Below are positions 7,388 through 15,861 of a DNA stretch of 20,234 bases, piece after piece. Source of the stretch: a virus; IMG/VR virus record IMGVR_UViG_3300032304_000654, positions 1-20,234 of that record; one strand, written 5' to 3'. The position numbers were made by a program, and so were the translations under genes. The notes beneath the pieces were generated by a model, which was not told the DNA's origin, did no database searches, and was given only the letters and a program-made list of their open reading frames with translations. Each line of letters begins with the position of its first letter. Within the stretch, counting starts at the first letter, position 1.

Positions 7388-7532
7388 CCAAGCGTTCTTT
7401 GTTCCCGGGTTAGACACAGATAAAGTGCGGGAGGCGACGCTACGCGCAAGCGTAGCGCAGCGAATGCGTCTGCTGGCTACCCCGGGAATAAAGGACGGGC
7501 TTATTGGCGTGCTGTTTGTGCGTAAGAGGTAA
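7344..7532 (+). CDS. Small conserved-type phage protein (62 aa)
   Basis: ATG at 7344, TAA at 7530-7532. It overlaps the primase by 44 nt and the converging giant gene by 32 nt. The product starts MKLKIHYPWKQLRRNQAFFV, then has LDTDKVREATLRASV and ends GIKDGLIGVLFVRKR. The layout 'MKLxIxYPWxxLxxxxxFFVPxLDxxKxRexgLraA...GIKdGxLGVLFxR' is one I recognise from small phage proteins of unknown function, so I consider it a real gene despite the overlaps. A perfect hairpin (7438-7457) lies inside it. It is the last gene of the rightward operon. Confidence 0.65.
   Translation: MKLKIHYPWKQLRRNQAFFVPGLDTDKVREATLRASVAQRMRLLATPGIKDGLIGVLFVRKR
7438..7457. other. Perfect 8-bp hairpin with GCAA loop
   Basis: CGCTACGC-GCAA-GCGTAGCG lies within the 62-aa gene and 44 nt beyond the 3' end of the converging giant gene. 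The loop and closing pair are the same C(GCAA)G as the hairpin at 4156-4173. There is no T-run on either side, so it is not a classical intrinsic terminator. It could stabilise an RNA end or slow ribosomes. Confidence 0.45.
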
Positions 7533-10500
7533 GCATTGTCTGCGCCAGTCTGTTCTGCGCAGCTATGATGTTCTTGATTTGCGCATCCTTTTGTTCAGTA
7601 GTCAGGTTAGGCCGCGCCTCAATACTACGGCGCAGTTCGGCCAGCTTACCGATCTTGTTCTCAACAGCACCAGCCATCTGCGACAGGTTGATGTCCGATC
7701 TGTGCGAAGCCAAGTAAGCGTTTGCGTCTTCCGTACGCCCTTCACCCAACATCTTCTTGTATGTCTTGCGCGCCATATCAATCTCTTTCATGCGGCGGTA
7801 CGCTTCATCAATAATCCCACGCCCTTCTGCTGGCTGGAACAACGTACCAATAACACGCATCTCACTCAAATTCTTGGTGCGCTCTTGTACTTCCTGCCCT
7901 TTGCCAAACGGAAGCACCGCCGCAAGGTCGGAGATCAACACACCAAGCGCACCGAAGTGCCCACGGATCAAGTGATCAATCTGTACTGGCGACAACATGT
8001 TGGCCTTGCCAAGTAGTTCAGCGCCAGCAGAAGTGCCCGGACGTATGCGCTCACTCTTTTCTACAGCAAGCTCACGCGCTGATTCAATCGGCCCACCAAA
8101 AAAGGACGTGCCCAGAAAGACTTCGACGCCCGGTTTGAGTGCGGCAGGTATTGGCGTGAACGGGTTCGATTGCTCAAGCAGTTTGAAGATTCCGCGTGCC
8201 GCATTCTCTGATGTGTCGTTACCTTTGAGCGTGTTGTATATCGCCTCCGGTACGGCTTTGAAGATAAGCCCGATCTCAAACGGAATCGGCACACGAATTA
8301 GATCGCCTTTTGGATCAAACGGATTAACAAGGAACCAGTTGCCGTAGCGCTCTTCAGGCTTGGCTTTCTTGTACCGCTCATCATCCTCCATCAACGCCGC
8401 GTATGCCACGGTGCTAGCCGACATCAGCACAGCGCGCTGGAAAAACTTGGAGCGGATACGCATCTGCTGTTCAAACGGCATCTTGCCCTGTGAACTACGA
8501 TACAGAACATCCAGACCCTGAAGCTGCGCGTTAAGGAAGGGGACGACTGCCGCCAATTGTTGCAAACTTGCGCTAGTACCCCGGCGCGTAAAGTTCTGCG
8601 ACTCCAGCGTACGAAGCAGAGCTTCCTGTTCTGTCAGTCCCTTCCTGATTGAGTCTTCGTATATTGTGATCCGGGTTGTGGCGTCGCCTGCCAGAGACAA
8701 TGCATCTAGCTTACCAATGAGCTTCGTCCAGCCGCTCTTGCCGGTGGCGATCTGTTCGACCAAACGCTGAGCGTCCTCTTTGCCTCCAGTAAAGACAAGG
8801 TTACTGATGGCACCGGACTCCATGAGTTTCTGTGCTTTTGGGTTTTTGCCAGCCGCTAGAGACACGCCTTGTTTTAAGGCACTAAGTACTGGAGTGCTGT
8901 CTATACCCGTGGTGAAGAAGGAGTTCATCGAGTCGCGCACAACTTGGCGCAGGGCATAGACTGGGTTGCGTGTTACGAACTTGCGCAGCACATCAGCCGG
9001 GAACCCCATCGCCCGGACAACTGAAGGGATCATTGTCTTGATACCTTCCATACCCTCGACAATCAGCTTTGCCGGTATGCCAAACTGATCCGTGTCGATG
9101 ACCACAACGTGGTCTTCGCCGTTCACCTTGAACCGGACGACATCTTTGCCAGACAAATTCTTCTTGGCTTTGCCAATGTAGCTAGCCATACCAAGCTTGT
9201 TCAGCACAAACGCTGACTCTTTGATTGCTTGGTTACGTAGCGCCATGTCCGTCAGCAAGAACGTGTTCTGCACGGCGCTATCAAAAATCCCCATGATCTT
9301 CTGCTCACCGCCAACCAGTTCCTGTAGGCGTGGCTCATCCTTGATGTTGCCAATCCGCACTGGCTTAACAGACTTGTCCAGATCCAGCAATAGGTCGCCG
9401 CTCTTACTGTCTACACGGTAGTACGGAACGTATGGTTTACTGTTGAGTTCTTGAGCAAGCGCTTTGGTGATCGTACCTGTCTGCTCCAAGAAGTTAATCA
9501 ACCCCTTGTTGTACTCAGTGTAGATAGCCTCTGCGTTCTTGAACGCGGTCAACGCCTTGGGATTGGCGTTGATGATCTGCATTACGTTGTTGTATTCCGT
9601 CTTGGCTTTTGCCGGGTTCCCTACGTTAACCTTGTCCCAGCCCACTACGTTGGCACGCTGCCCAACCATGTATACGGTGAAGTAGTTCTCCAGCTTGTCG
9701 GCTTTGATGCCAGACTTGTTGAGTTCTTTAGCTACGTCTTGCAGGTTTGCACCCTTGACGCTGCGGTAGATGTACTGAGCACCCTTGGCGGTAACGTCTT
9801 TGATTAGTTGCAACGGACCATTGGTCAGCGCCATACCCGCAAAGTGATTACGCTGCTGCCCCATACGCAAAGCAAACTGCACGTTGCCAGCTTCGGTTGA
9901 GTCGATGATGCCCTGCTCAAAACCTTTCTTCAGCGCTTCGTCCATGCTGGCGTAGCTATCCAACGCTTTCTGTCTGGCAGCAAGCCCAGCCGTACCCTTA
10001 AAGGTGTTGCGTAGTGCTTGGACGTTTGATGTTTTGCCAGCGACAAATGAGTCGTTGGCTGGTTTAGCAATATCAAAAACAGTTTCACTGCCTTCGTGCA
10101 GCATGGCGGGGGAAACAAAAGTTCCGTCCCCGCGTATTACAGAGTCAAGCCCACGATAAAGCGATGACTCTGAACGCAAGCCGAGTATTCTCTTGGCTCC
10201 TTCCAACATCTGACGAAGCCAGTTACGCGCACGCTCTTGCCAGCTTTCTGCTTGCGCGCGCTTTTGCAGAATTTCGGTGGCCTTGACTGCCCAGTATTCG
10301 CTTGCGTTGTACAAGTGGTAGTGTTCGTCGCGCGTCAGTATCCCGCTACTAAACATGGCGCGTGCATTTGACTGCGCCCTAGCGTCTCCGGTTTGAGCTT
10401 CCGCGATAAAGCGCAAAGCTCTTTCCCTTGCCATACTTAAAAGAACATCTTCCGGTATCTTCAAACCCCGGACGCGCTCAGCCAGCACCCGCATCATGTT

Positions 10501-13500
10501 TTGAGGATTGAACGGGTCGTAGTTCCAGCGGGTCTCCATGTAGTCAGACACCACATCTAAGGCGTTCTGTGTTGTGGTGCCGTTCTTTATCGCGGCCTTG
10601 ATTCGTGCATCTCTGTCTTTAACAGCGTCTGCTAGCGCTTTTGCAAATACGCGGGCGTACTGTCTGCGGATGCCGTTTTGTATGTCGGCAGGCATCATGC
10701 GTTCTGTGTGATGCAGAATCTCATGTACGGCAGTTGAGGTGTCGGCAGCACCCGTAAACAAAGTCATCAGTCGCCCAAAAGAACCGTACTGTCCAGCAGA
10801 TCCGGCTTCTTGTTCGTTTGCGGCGCGCACAGAAATGGCAAGATCGGTGGCTAAATGTGGGTTAGCGTTTAATAACCAAAGCGCAAACTCAACAACTGGG
10901 TACTCTAATGCACCAGACCTACGTGCCCGCAACAATCTTTCGCGGACCCAATCCTCACCGCGCTCACGCCCACGCATAACACGGTTGTATTCGTTTTGCC
11001 TGCGTTGTTCACGAGCGGCCATAACTCGTGCCATCAAGCCATCAATTCTAGCGGCGTGCTCTGCTTCTGTTATCCGCCCGTCTGCAAGCATTCGATCAAA
11101 GCCGCGCATGAGTTGCTCGACCCGAATGCTCGGTAATCTTGTGTGTGGATATGTTGCATACGGATCACCCGTTGGTGGCGTTGCAGGTTCGGCAGGCGCA
11201 GCTTCTGGCTCAACCGCCGGTTCAGCTTCCCGTTCAGGTGCCCGAGCAATAGGAGGGCCGCCCTCCTCAGCAGTTTCCTGCTCACGCTCTCTCGCTCTGG
11301 GTGCTTCTGGTCCGCGTAGTGCTGGGCCTTTCTCTTCTTCAACAGGCGCAGGTGCTGGCCCGGGGCCGAGTTCTTCTTCCTGCTCAACTACTTGCTTAGT
11401 CTCTGTTGCTGGCTCAACTGTGTCGCGGACAAGTATGTCTTCGCCGGTCTTGTTTTTGGCTACGTCGCCAAACAGGAAGTCTTGAATGCGCGCCGAGTTA
11501 TCTGGCACAACAAACAATGACGCCCCATCCATCTGCGTCAGGTGGTTATCCAGCAGGAACTTGTAGGACGCTTTGTCTACGTTGATGCAGCCAAAGGAGT
11601 ACCGGGAATCAGACGGATCTTCTTTGGCAATTGCTGCTGCACGCATCTTTGCGTCAGATTCTTTCAGCCAGATTGAGTGGAACAGCGTTGTGCTGTACTC
11701 ACCTTCAACTGCCTTATCCAGAACAAAAACTTTCTGGAAGTCGTATTCCCCAGCGGTGCGCATCTCACCCGGGCTACGCTGCGCGTCGCGCAATCCCATC
11801 TTAAACAACCCAGCCGGGGTAATCCGGTTAGCTTCAACTTCGTTGTTGCCACGGTAGAAATCCCCCATCGCTTTACCGATAAGGACTTTGTGGTCAAGGA
11901 TTGGCGTACCGTCTGGCGCAAACACAAACAACCGGGCGTTTGGTTTGTCTGCAATGATGAAGAGCTTGTTAGCTTCTTTAAGCCGCGCCTGTAGCGCAGG
12001 ATAGAGCGAAGCGTACGCTTGCTTGGCGTTCTCTGACATGCGTGCCGACACGGATGCTGGCACAGGTGCCATCACCTGCTGAACAACTGTGCGCACAACT
12101 TTCGGTGTGATGACTACAGTCTCTGGCAGGTTGATGTTTGTGGCGTTGAACACAAACGATGTGGCGATCAGCGCGTGGTACAGCTTGGCAATTATCTTGG
12201 CAATGCCTTTAGCCAATGCCGACAATCCCTTGCTGGCGTATGTCGCCAAGTCTGCGGACACACCAGAGATAAACTCAGCCGTGCCACGGGCAAACCCATA
12301 GTGGTTCTCAAGCGCGCGAGTCGCGCCTTCACCAACAGCAGGCAGCGCCTCTCGGATACTGTTTGATTCTTTGGTATTGGGTGCTTCTGCTGGGGCGGTT
12401 TGTTCTGCTGTTGCAGCTTGCGCTGGCTTAGCCCTTTTCAGTACAGAAGTCGTGTAATCGTTAACTAACTCTTTAAGCGCTTCCGCTTTAGTATCAGCAA
12501 GCCAAGTAGATACTCTGTACTTTTGTTCGTAAAAAAAATCCCAGAGCGGGCCGTCTACAACGTGCCAACCAGCTATACCACCAGTATTTGAGTCCTGCCT
12601 GTTTATTTCATGCACGCTGCCATCAGACAAAGTGACCCGGGTAAAAGTACCCTCTGCGTCTCTGATGGTTTTGGCTTCTTTGATTGTGATTTCGCCTTGC
12701 GGTTCAGTCGCGGCTTCGGTAGTTTCCTCTGCCACCGCAGCTTGCGCTGGACCTGCGGGCTTGACTACGCGCTTGCCCTTGCGTTGAACAACTGGCTCAG
12801 TCGCTGCGCCTTGAGTTTCAGTCGCTGCGCCTTGAGTTTCAGTCGCGGGTTCGACAGTTTCAGTAGGCGCAGGTGCAGCAGGGGCTTTAGCCACTCTACG
12901 AACTCTTGGCTTCGGTTCGGTTGCTGGCGCAACTGTTTCAGTTGGCGCAGCTTCAGCCTCCTGTTCGACTGGCTTCTTGCGTGTGTAAGTTATCTCGTTG
13001 CCAGATGTTGCGGCATCAAACTTTTCTGCCAGCGCTGCTTTGATGTCTGGATGAAGGTTTTTGGCAGTAGCGGTGGTCATTGACACCGACTGAACAGCTT
13101 GTGGCGCAACTACGTTTGTGCGGTAAACCCCACCGAAAGAAGTTGGTGCGAGCTTTTGTTTTGTGCCACTTACTGCGTCATGCCGAAACTCAATAGAAAT
13201 TGGCTTTCCTTCGCTAGCCAGCATGTCGCTGTTGTAGGCTGCATTGTCCGTAACTTCCAGTTTAACTGGGTGATAGTTGGCATCATTAACAAGAAGATTG
13301 CCCAGCATCATTGGCTGAGAACGATAGAACCAACCGCGTTGAATACCGCTAACTGTCGGGCCGAGATCAGATTTGATTGGCGTGATCTTCTCTTTAACCG
13401 AAGCTGGCGCTTCCGTAATTGACGGTGGCTTGACTGGCTCAACAGGAGTAACAGCAGCGGGTGGTTCTGCTGCTGCTTTTAGTTTGTCTGCGCCGTATTG

Positions 13501-15858
13501 AAATATTTGTTCAGCTTCCAAAACTGAATATTCGTCTGTGACTCCGTACTCACGCATCGTGTCACGAAGGTTTTCAAAATGCACATCGAGTGAATTTTGT
13601 AGCCCTCCCCAAAAAGCTTGTTGATCTTCTGCATCAGACAACAAAGTTTTTGCAAACTTAACCGCATCAAATTTAGTTTCCGCAGGCGCAGCAGGCGTCT
13701 CAACTACAGGCGCAGGAGTTTCAGTTTGCCCCTCAAACACTAGCTCATCGGCTGGAACAAAACTTTTATTGTTGTTGAATAAAACTTCAACATACTTCCT
13801 GCCAGACTTTGGATCTTCTACAGGTTGCCCTACAACTTCTACTGGAAAATCAGAATCCGCACTACGCCAAGTAGCTTTACCTACCGGAGCAGGTGCAGGC
13901 GTCTCAACCACAGGCGCAGCAGGCGTCTCAACCGCAGGTGCAGCAGGTTGGAGAGCAGCAAGCCGCGCTGCTAACTCAGGGGGGACTGGTTTACCGGCGG
14001 CTTGATACTGGGCCACCATGCCTTCGTACATTACACGGGCAGAGTCTTGGCTGCGCTGCGCATAATCTGCTTCTCTTTGCTCCGACGTTGCTGTTGTTGG
14101 CAGCGCAGGTTGGAAGTTAGTCGCAGCCGGTACAACAGGCATCTGCGTAATAGTCGCCGGTCCCGGTTCAGTATCGGGTACTGCCGCAGGCTCAGCTACG
14201 TTGGGTTGGAACCCAAGCCTCGGACCACCTATTTCAAACGGAGCAGCATTAGGGACAACTATTTCTTGTTCAGCTTGCGGCACAACTGTTGGCTGCTCAG
14301 CGCCAACTAACTGCCGACCCCCTTTGCTATCCATGGGGGTGACAATCCCGTTCTGCTCCATCTGCGCAATCAACCGCCCAGCACGGTTGTAACCGATCTT
14401 GAATTCGCGCTGAACCGCAGAGATTGATGGTCTTCCGGGGCCGCTAACAAAAGCAACAGCCTGATCGTACAAAGGATCGACTTGAAGTGTTGGCTCTGGT
14501 ATTGGTTGAACCGTTGGTGGTGCCTCTGCGGTTTGTTGCTCGACCGGCGGTGCTGGTACAACTGGTGTAGCAGGAGGAGCGGCTTGCGCTTCAGCAAGCG
14601 CTTGTTCTACCGTGCGCTGTGCCACCAGCGGATCAATGTCGCCCTTGCGTTCTTTGTACTCAGACAGCAGCGGGTTGTACGTTTCTTTGCGAAATTTAGT
14701 CGCTTCCCTGCTTGCCCGTTTCCAAGCATCAAACGCAGCGGGGTCAGCAGTTTCGTCTGGCTTTTTGCCAAGCGCTGCCTTCATGTCGGTAAGCTGCTGC
14801 TTAGCCGCCAAGTAGTTGTCGTTCAGACCCAGCAGGTACTGAGGGTCGTTCTTAATCGCGTCCTTCTTAGCTTTCTCTTCTGCTTCCAGCTTGCGCCGTT
14901 CAGCCAATGCTTTCTGGTTAGCTTCAACAGTCTTTGTATACTCGCCAAGTTCGTAGCGCCCCTGTTCTGCGCCACGTTCAAATCTGCGACCGACACCCCC
15001 AAACACACCACCAAGCAGCGCGCCATCAAACGCGCTGTCCAAATACTCAGCCCGAGCTTTGTCATCAGTAAGATTAAGTCCGGCTTGCATGCGCTCAAAA
15101 ACTTGCTGCGCAGTTTCTGTGATGGACTCAGCAGTGGCTGCTTTACCAGCGCTCAGCGTGTAATCAAGAACTTTTCTACGAACTGTTTGTTCGACTAGGT
15201 TTTGTGCGGCTTTGGCAGGTATACCAAGAATCTTGCTGACGCCGGGGATAAACGCATTACCAACAGCATCAAGGCCAGACTGAACAACAGCAGATCCAAC
15301 AGCGGCACCCAAGTCCGTGCGCTCAAGCGGTGTACCTTCTTTTACCTGCCGCGTAATATTTGAACCAGTAAATATTGGGATACCGGCGGCAGTCCCCGCC
15401 GCACCAGCAGCAAGCAGCGCAGGCAAACCAACAGGGGCAGTAGCGGCGGCGACACCGCCAGCAATAATTGACGGTACGGCGTAAGGTAAAGACGAACCGA
15501 TCCGCCCACCAAGATAATTAAGTGGGTCTTCTGAGAAGCGCTCTACTGGTCTGTAGGTTTTTGCCGCTTCCGCTTCACGTTCTCTTGCAAACTGTTCGGC
15601 CTCGCGCATGTTGCCGATACCGGCACGCGCGCCAGCGCGGGTAAGGTCTGCCTTTAGTTGTTCGTACCCACTAGAAAGCCCCGACATCAGACCAGACCCC
15701 GGCGGCGTAGTGGGTAGTGTTGGCTGTACCGGCGCCCGTGGGGTTATTCCAAACAGTTGGGGGTATGTATTTAGCGCCCTGCTCCACGCATCATCTGGAG
15801 TTTCGTTGGGGCGTACCTCTACTAACCGACCGTTTGGGAGTGGCAGATATTGGGGCAT
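7501..15858 (-). CDS. Giant polyvalent ejection protein: FtsK-gamma, L,D-transpeptidase, zincin-like, LPD38 (2785 aa)
   Basis: ATG at 15858, 3 nt after the upstream stop and with no ribosome-binding site, so translation is probably coupled; TAA at 7501-7503. Regions: N-terminal motif LPNGRLVEVRPNETPDDAW; hydrophobic Gly/Ala-rich 125-165; coiled coil about 310-405; FtsK-gamma-like winged helix 461-520 (SISAVQREFKIGYNRAGRLI); Pro/Ala linkers to about 655; an unassigned beta-rich part 819-961; amphipathic or membrane-active helices about 1205-1245; YkuD L,D-transpeptidase about 1297-1463 (H1394, YSFGCIN with C1424); charged linker to about 1570; zinc-protease-like HEILHH 1712-1717 with a possible third ligand E1854; helical 1945-2150; LPD38-like about 2290-2550 (RNPVYALRQVVRDS, SQNFTRRG). 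Size, modularity and position suggest a virion internal protein injected with the DNA that acts on the cell wall. Confidence 0.85.
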   Translation of the reverse strand: MPQYLPLPNGRLVEVRPNETPDDAWSRALNTYPQLFGITPRAPVQPTLPTTPPGSGLMSGLSSGYEQLKADLTRAGARAGIGNMREAEQFAREREAEAAKTYRPVERFSEDPLNYLGGRIGSSLPYAVPSIIAGGVAAATAPVGLPALLAAGAAGTAAGIPIFTGSNITRQVKEGTPLERTDLGAAVGSAVVQSGLDAVGNAFIPGVSKILGIPAKAAQNLVEQTVRRKVLDYTLSAGKAATAESITETAQQVFERMQAGLNLTDDKARAEYLDSAFDGALLGGVFGGVGRRFERGAEQGRYELGEYTKTVEANQKALAERRKLEAEEKAKKDAIKNDPQYLLGLNDNYLAAKQQLTDMKAALGKKPDETADPAAFDAWKRASREATKFRKETYNPLLSEYKERKGDIDPLVAQRTVEQALAEAQAAPPATPVVPAPPVEQQTAEAPPTVQPIPEPTLQVDPLYDQAVAFVSGPGRPSISAVQREFKIGYNRAGRLIAQMEQNGIVTPMDSKGGRQLVGAEQPTVVPQAEQEIVVPNAAPFEIGGPRLGFQPNVAEPAAVPDTEPGPATITQMPVVPAATNFQPALPTTATSEQREADYAQRSQDSARVMYEGMVAQYQAAGKPVPPELAARLAALQPAAPAVETPAAPVVETPAPAPVGKATWRSADSDFPVEVVGQPVEDPKSGRKYVEVLFNNNKSFVPADELVFEGQTETPAPVVETPAAPAETKFDAVKFAKTLLSDAEDQQAFWGGLQNSLDVHFENLRDTMREYGVTDEYSVLEAEQIFQYGADKLKAAAEPPAAVTPVEPVKPPSITEAPASVKEKITPIKSDLGPTVSGIQRGWFYRSQPMMLGNLLVNDANYHPVKLEVTDNAAYNSDMLASEGKPISIEFRHDAVSGTKQKLAPTSFGGVYRTNVVAPQAVQSVSMTTATAKNLHPDIKAALAEKFDAATSGNEITYTRKKPVEQEAEAAPTETVAPATEPKPRVRRVAKAPAAPAPTETVEPATETQGAATETQGAATEPVVQRKGKRVVKPAGPAQAAVAEETTEAATEPQGEITIKEAKTIRDAEGTFTRVTLSDGSVHEINRQDSNTGGIAGWHVVDGPLWDFFYEQKYRVSTWLADTKAEALKELVNDYTTSVLKRAKPAQAATAEQTAPAEAPNTKESNSIREALPAVGEGATRALENHYGFARGTAEFISGVSADLATYASKGLSALAKGIAKIIAKLYHALIATSFVFNATNINLPETVVITPKVVRTVVQQVMAPVPASVSARMSENAKQAYASLYPALQARLKEANKLFIIADKPNARLFVFAPDGTPILDHKVLIGKAMGDFYRGNNEVEANRITPAGLFKMGLRDAQRSPGEMRTAGEYDFQKVFVLDKAVEGEYSTTLFHSIWLKESDAKMRAAAIAKEDPSDSRYSFGCINVDKASYKFLLDNHLTQMDGASLFVVPDNSARIQDFLFGDVAKNKTGEDILVRDTVEPATETKQVVEQEEELGPGPAPAPVEEEKGPALRGPEAPRAREREQETAEEGGPPIARAPEREAEPAVEPEAAPAEPATPPTGDPYATYPHTRLPSIRVEQLMRGFDRMLADGRITEAEHAARIDGLMARVMAAREQRRQNEYNRVMRGRERGEDWVRERLLRARRSGALEYPVVEFALWLLNANPHLATDLAISVRAANEQEAGSAGQYGSFGRLMTLFTGAADTSTAVHEILHHTERMMPADIQNGIRRQYARVFAKALADAVKDRDARIKAAIKNGTTTQNALDVVSDYMETRWNYDPFNPQNMMRVLAERVRGLKIPEDVLLSMARERALRFIAEAQTGDARAQSNARAMFSSGILTRDEHYHLYNASEYWAVKATEILQKRAQAESWQERARNWLRQMLEGAKRILGLRSESSLYRGLDSVIRGDGTFVSPAMLHEGSETVFDIAKPANDSFVAGKTSNVQALRNTFKGTAGLAARQKALDSYASMDEALKKGFEQGIIDSTEAGNVQFALRMGQQRNHFAGMALTNGPLQLIKDVTAKGAQYIYRSVKGANLQDVAKELNKSGIKADKLENYFTVYMVGQRANVVGWDKVNVGNPAKAKTEYNNVMQIINANPKALTAFKNAEAIYTEYNKGLINFLEQTGTITKALAQELNSKPYVPYYRVDSKSGDLLLDLDKSVKPVRIGNIKDEPRLQELVGGEQKIMGIFDSAVQNTFLLTDMALRNQAIKESAFVLNKLGMASYIGKAKKNLSGKDVVRFKVNGEDHVVVIDTDQFGIPAKLIVEGMEGIKTMIPSVVRAMGFPADVLRKFVTRNPVYALRQVVRDSMNSFFTTGIDSTPVLSALKQGVSLAAGKNPKAQKLMESGAISNLVFTGGKEDAQRLVEQIATGKSGWTKLIGKLDALSLAGDATTRITIYEDSIRKGLTEQEALLRTLESQNFTRRGTSASLQQLAAVVPFLNAQLQGLDVLYRSSQGKMPFEQQMRIRSKFFQRAVLMSASTVAYAALMEDDERYKKAKPEERYGNWFLVNPFDPKGDLIRVPIPFEIGLIFKAVPEAIYNTLKGNDTSENAARGIFKLLEQSNPFTPIPAALKPGVEVFLGTSFFGGPIESARELAVEKSERIRPGTSAGAELLGKANMLSPVQIDHLIRGHFGALGVLISDLAAVLPFGKGQEVQERTKNLSEMRVIGTLFQPAEGRGIIDEAYRRMKEIDMARKTYKKMLGEGRTEDANAYLASHRSDINLSQMAGAVENKIGKLAELRRSIEARPNLTTEQKDAQIKNIIAAQNRLAQTMLTSYAQTARQ
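12797..12847 (-). repeat. Tandem 21-bp repeat in linker of giant protein
   Basis: Two perfect 21-bp copies (12797-12817, 12818-12838) plus the first 9 bases of a third. They encode a repeated heptapeptide (TETQGAA register). They lie in a Thr/Glu/Ala/Pro-rich linker between domains, so copy-number change would only alter linker length. Confidence 0.85.
13691..13943 (-). repeat. Three dispersed/tandem copies of a 24-25-bp linker repeat
   Basis: Near-identical copies at 13691-13715, 13895-13919 and 13919-13943 encode APVVETPA-type sequence in the giant protein. The last two are adjacent and differ from each other at a few positions. They bracket a short beta-rich segment (about residues 655-710), which suggests that segment was framed by duplicated linkers. 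Confidence 0.75.
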
Positions 15859-15861
15859 TGT

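Noticed and set aside
7540-7562. Possible terminator hairpin CTGCGC...GCGCAG just after the last plus-strand gene
   Set aside because: Stem of only 6 bp with an 11-nt loop, no T-run after it, and it lies inside the coding sequence of the giant gene.
10739-11485. 248-codon plus-strand open frame inside the giant gene
   Set aside because: It lies antisense to the continuous 2785-codon frame, has Ser/Ala/Arg-rich low-complexity translation, and has no ribosome-binding site or recognisable motif. It is a shadow of GC-rich linker codons.
14482-15198. 238-codon plus-strand open frame
   Set aside because: Cys/Trp/Phe/Leu-rich shadow opposite the N-terminal part of the giant gene, without a ribosome-binding site.
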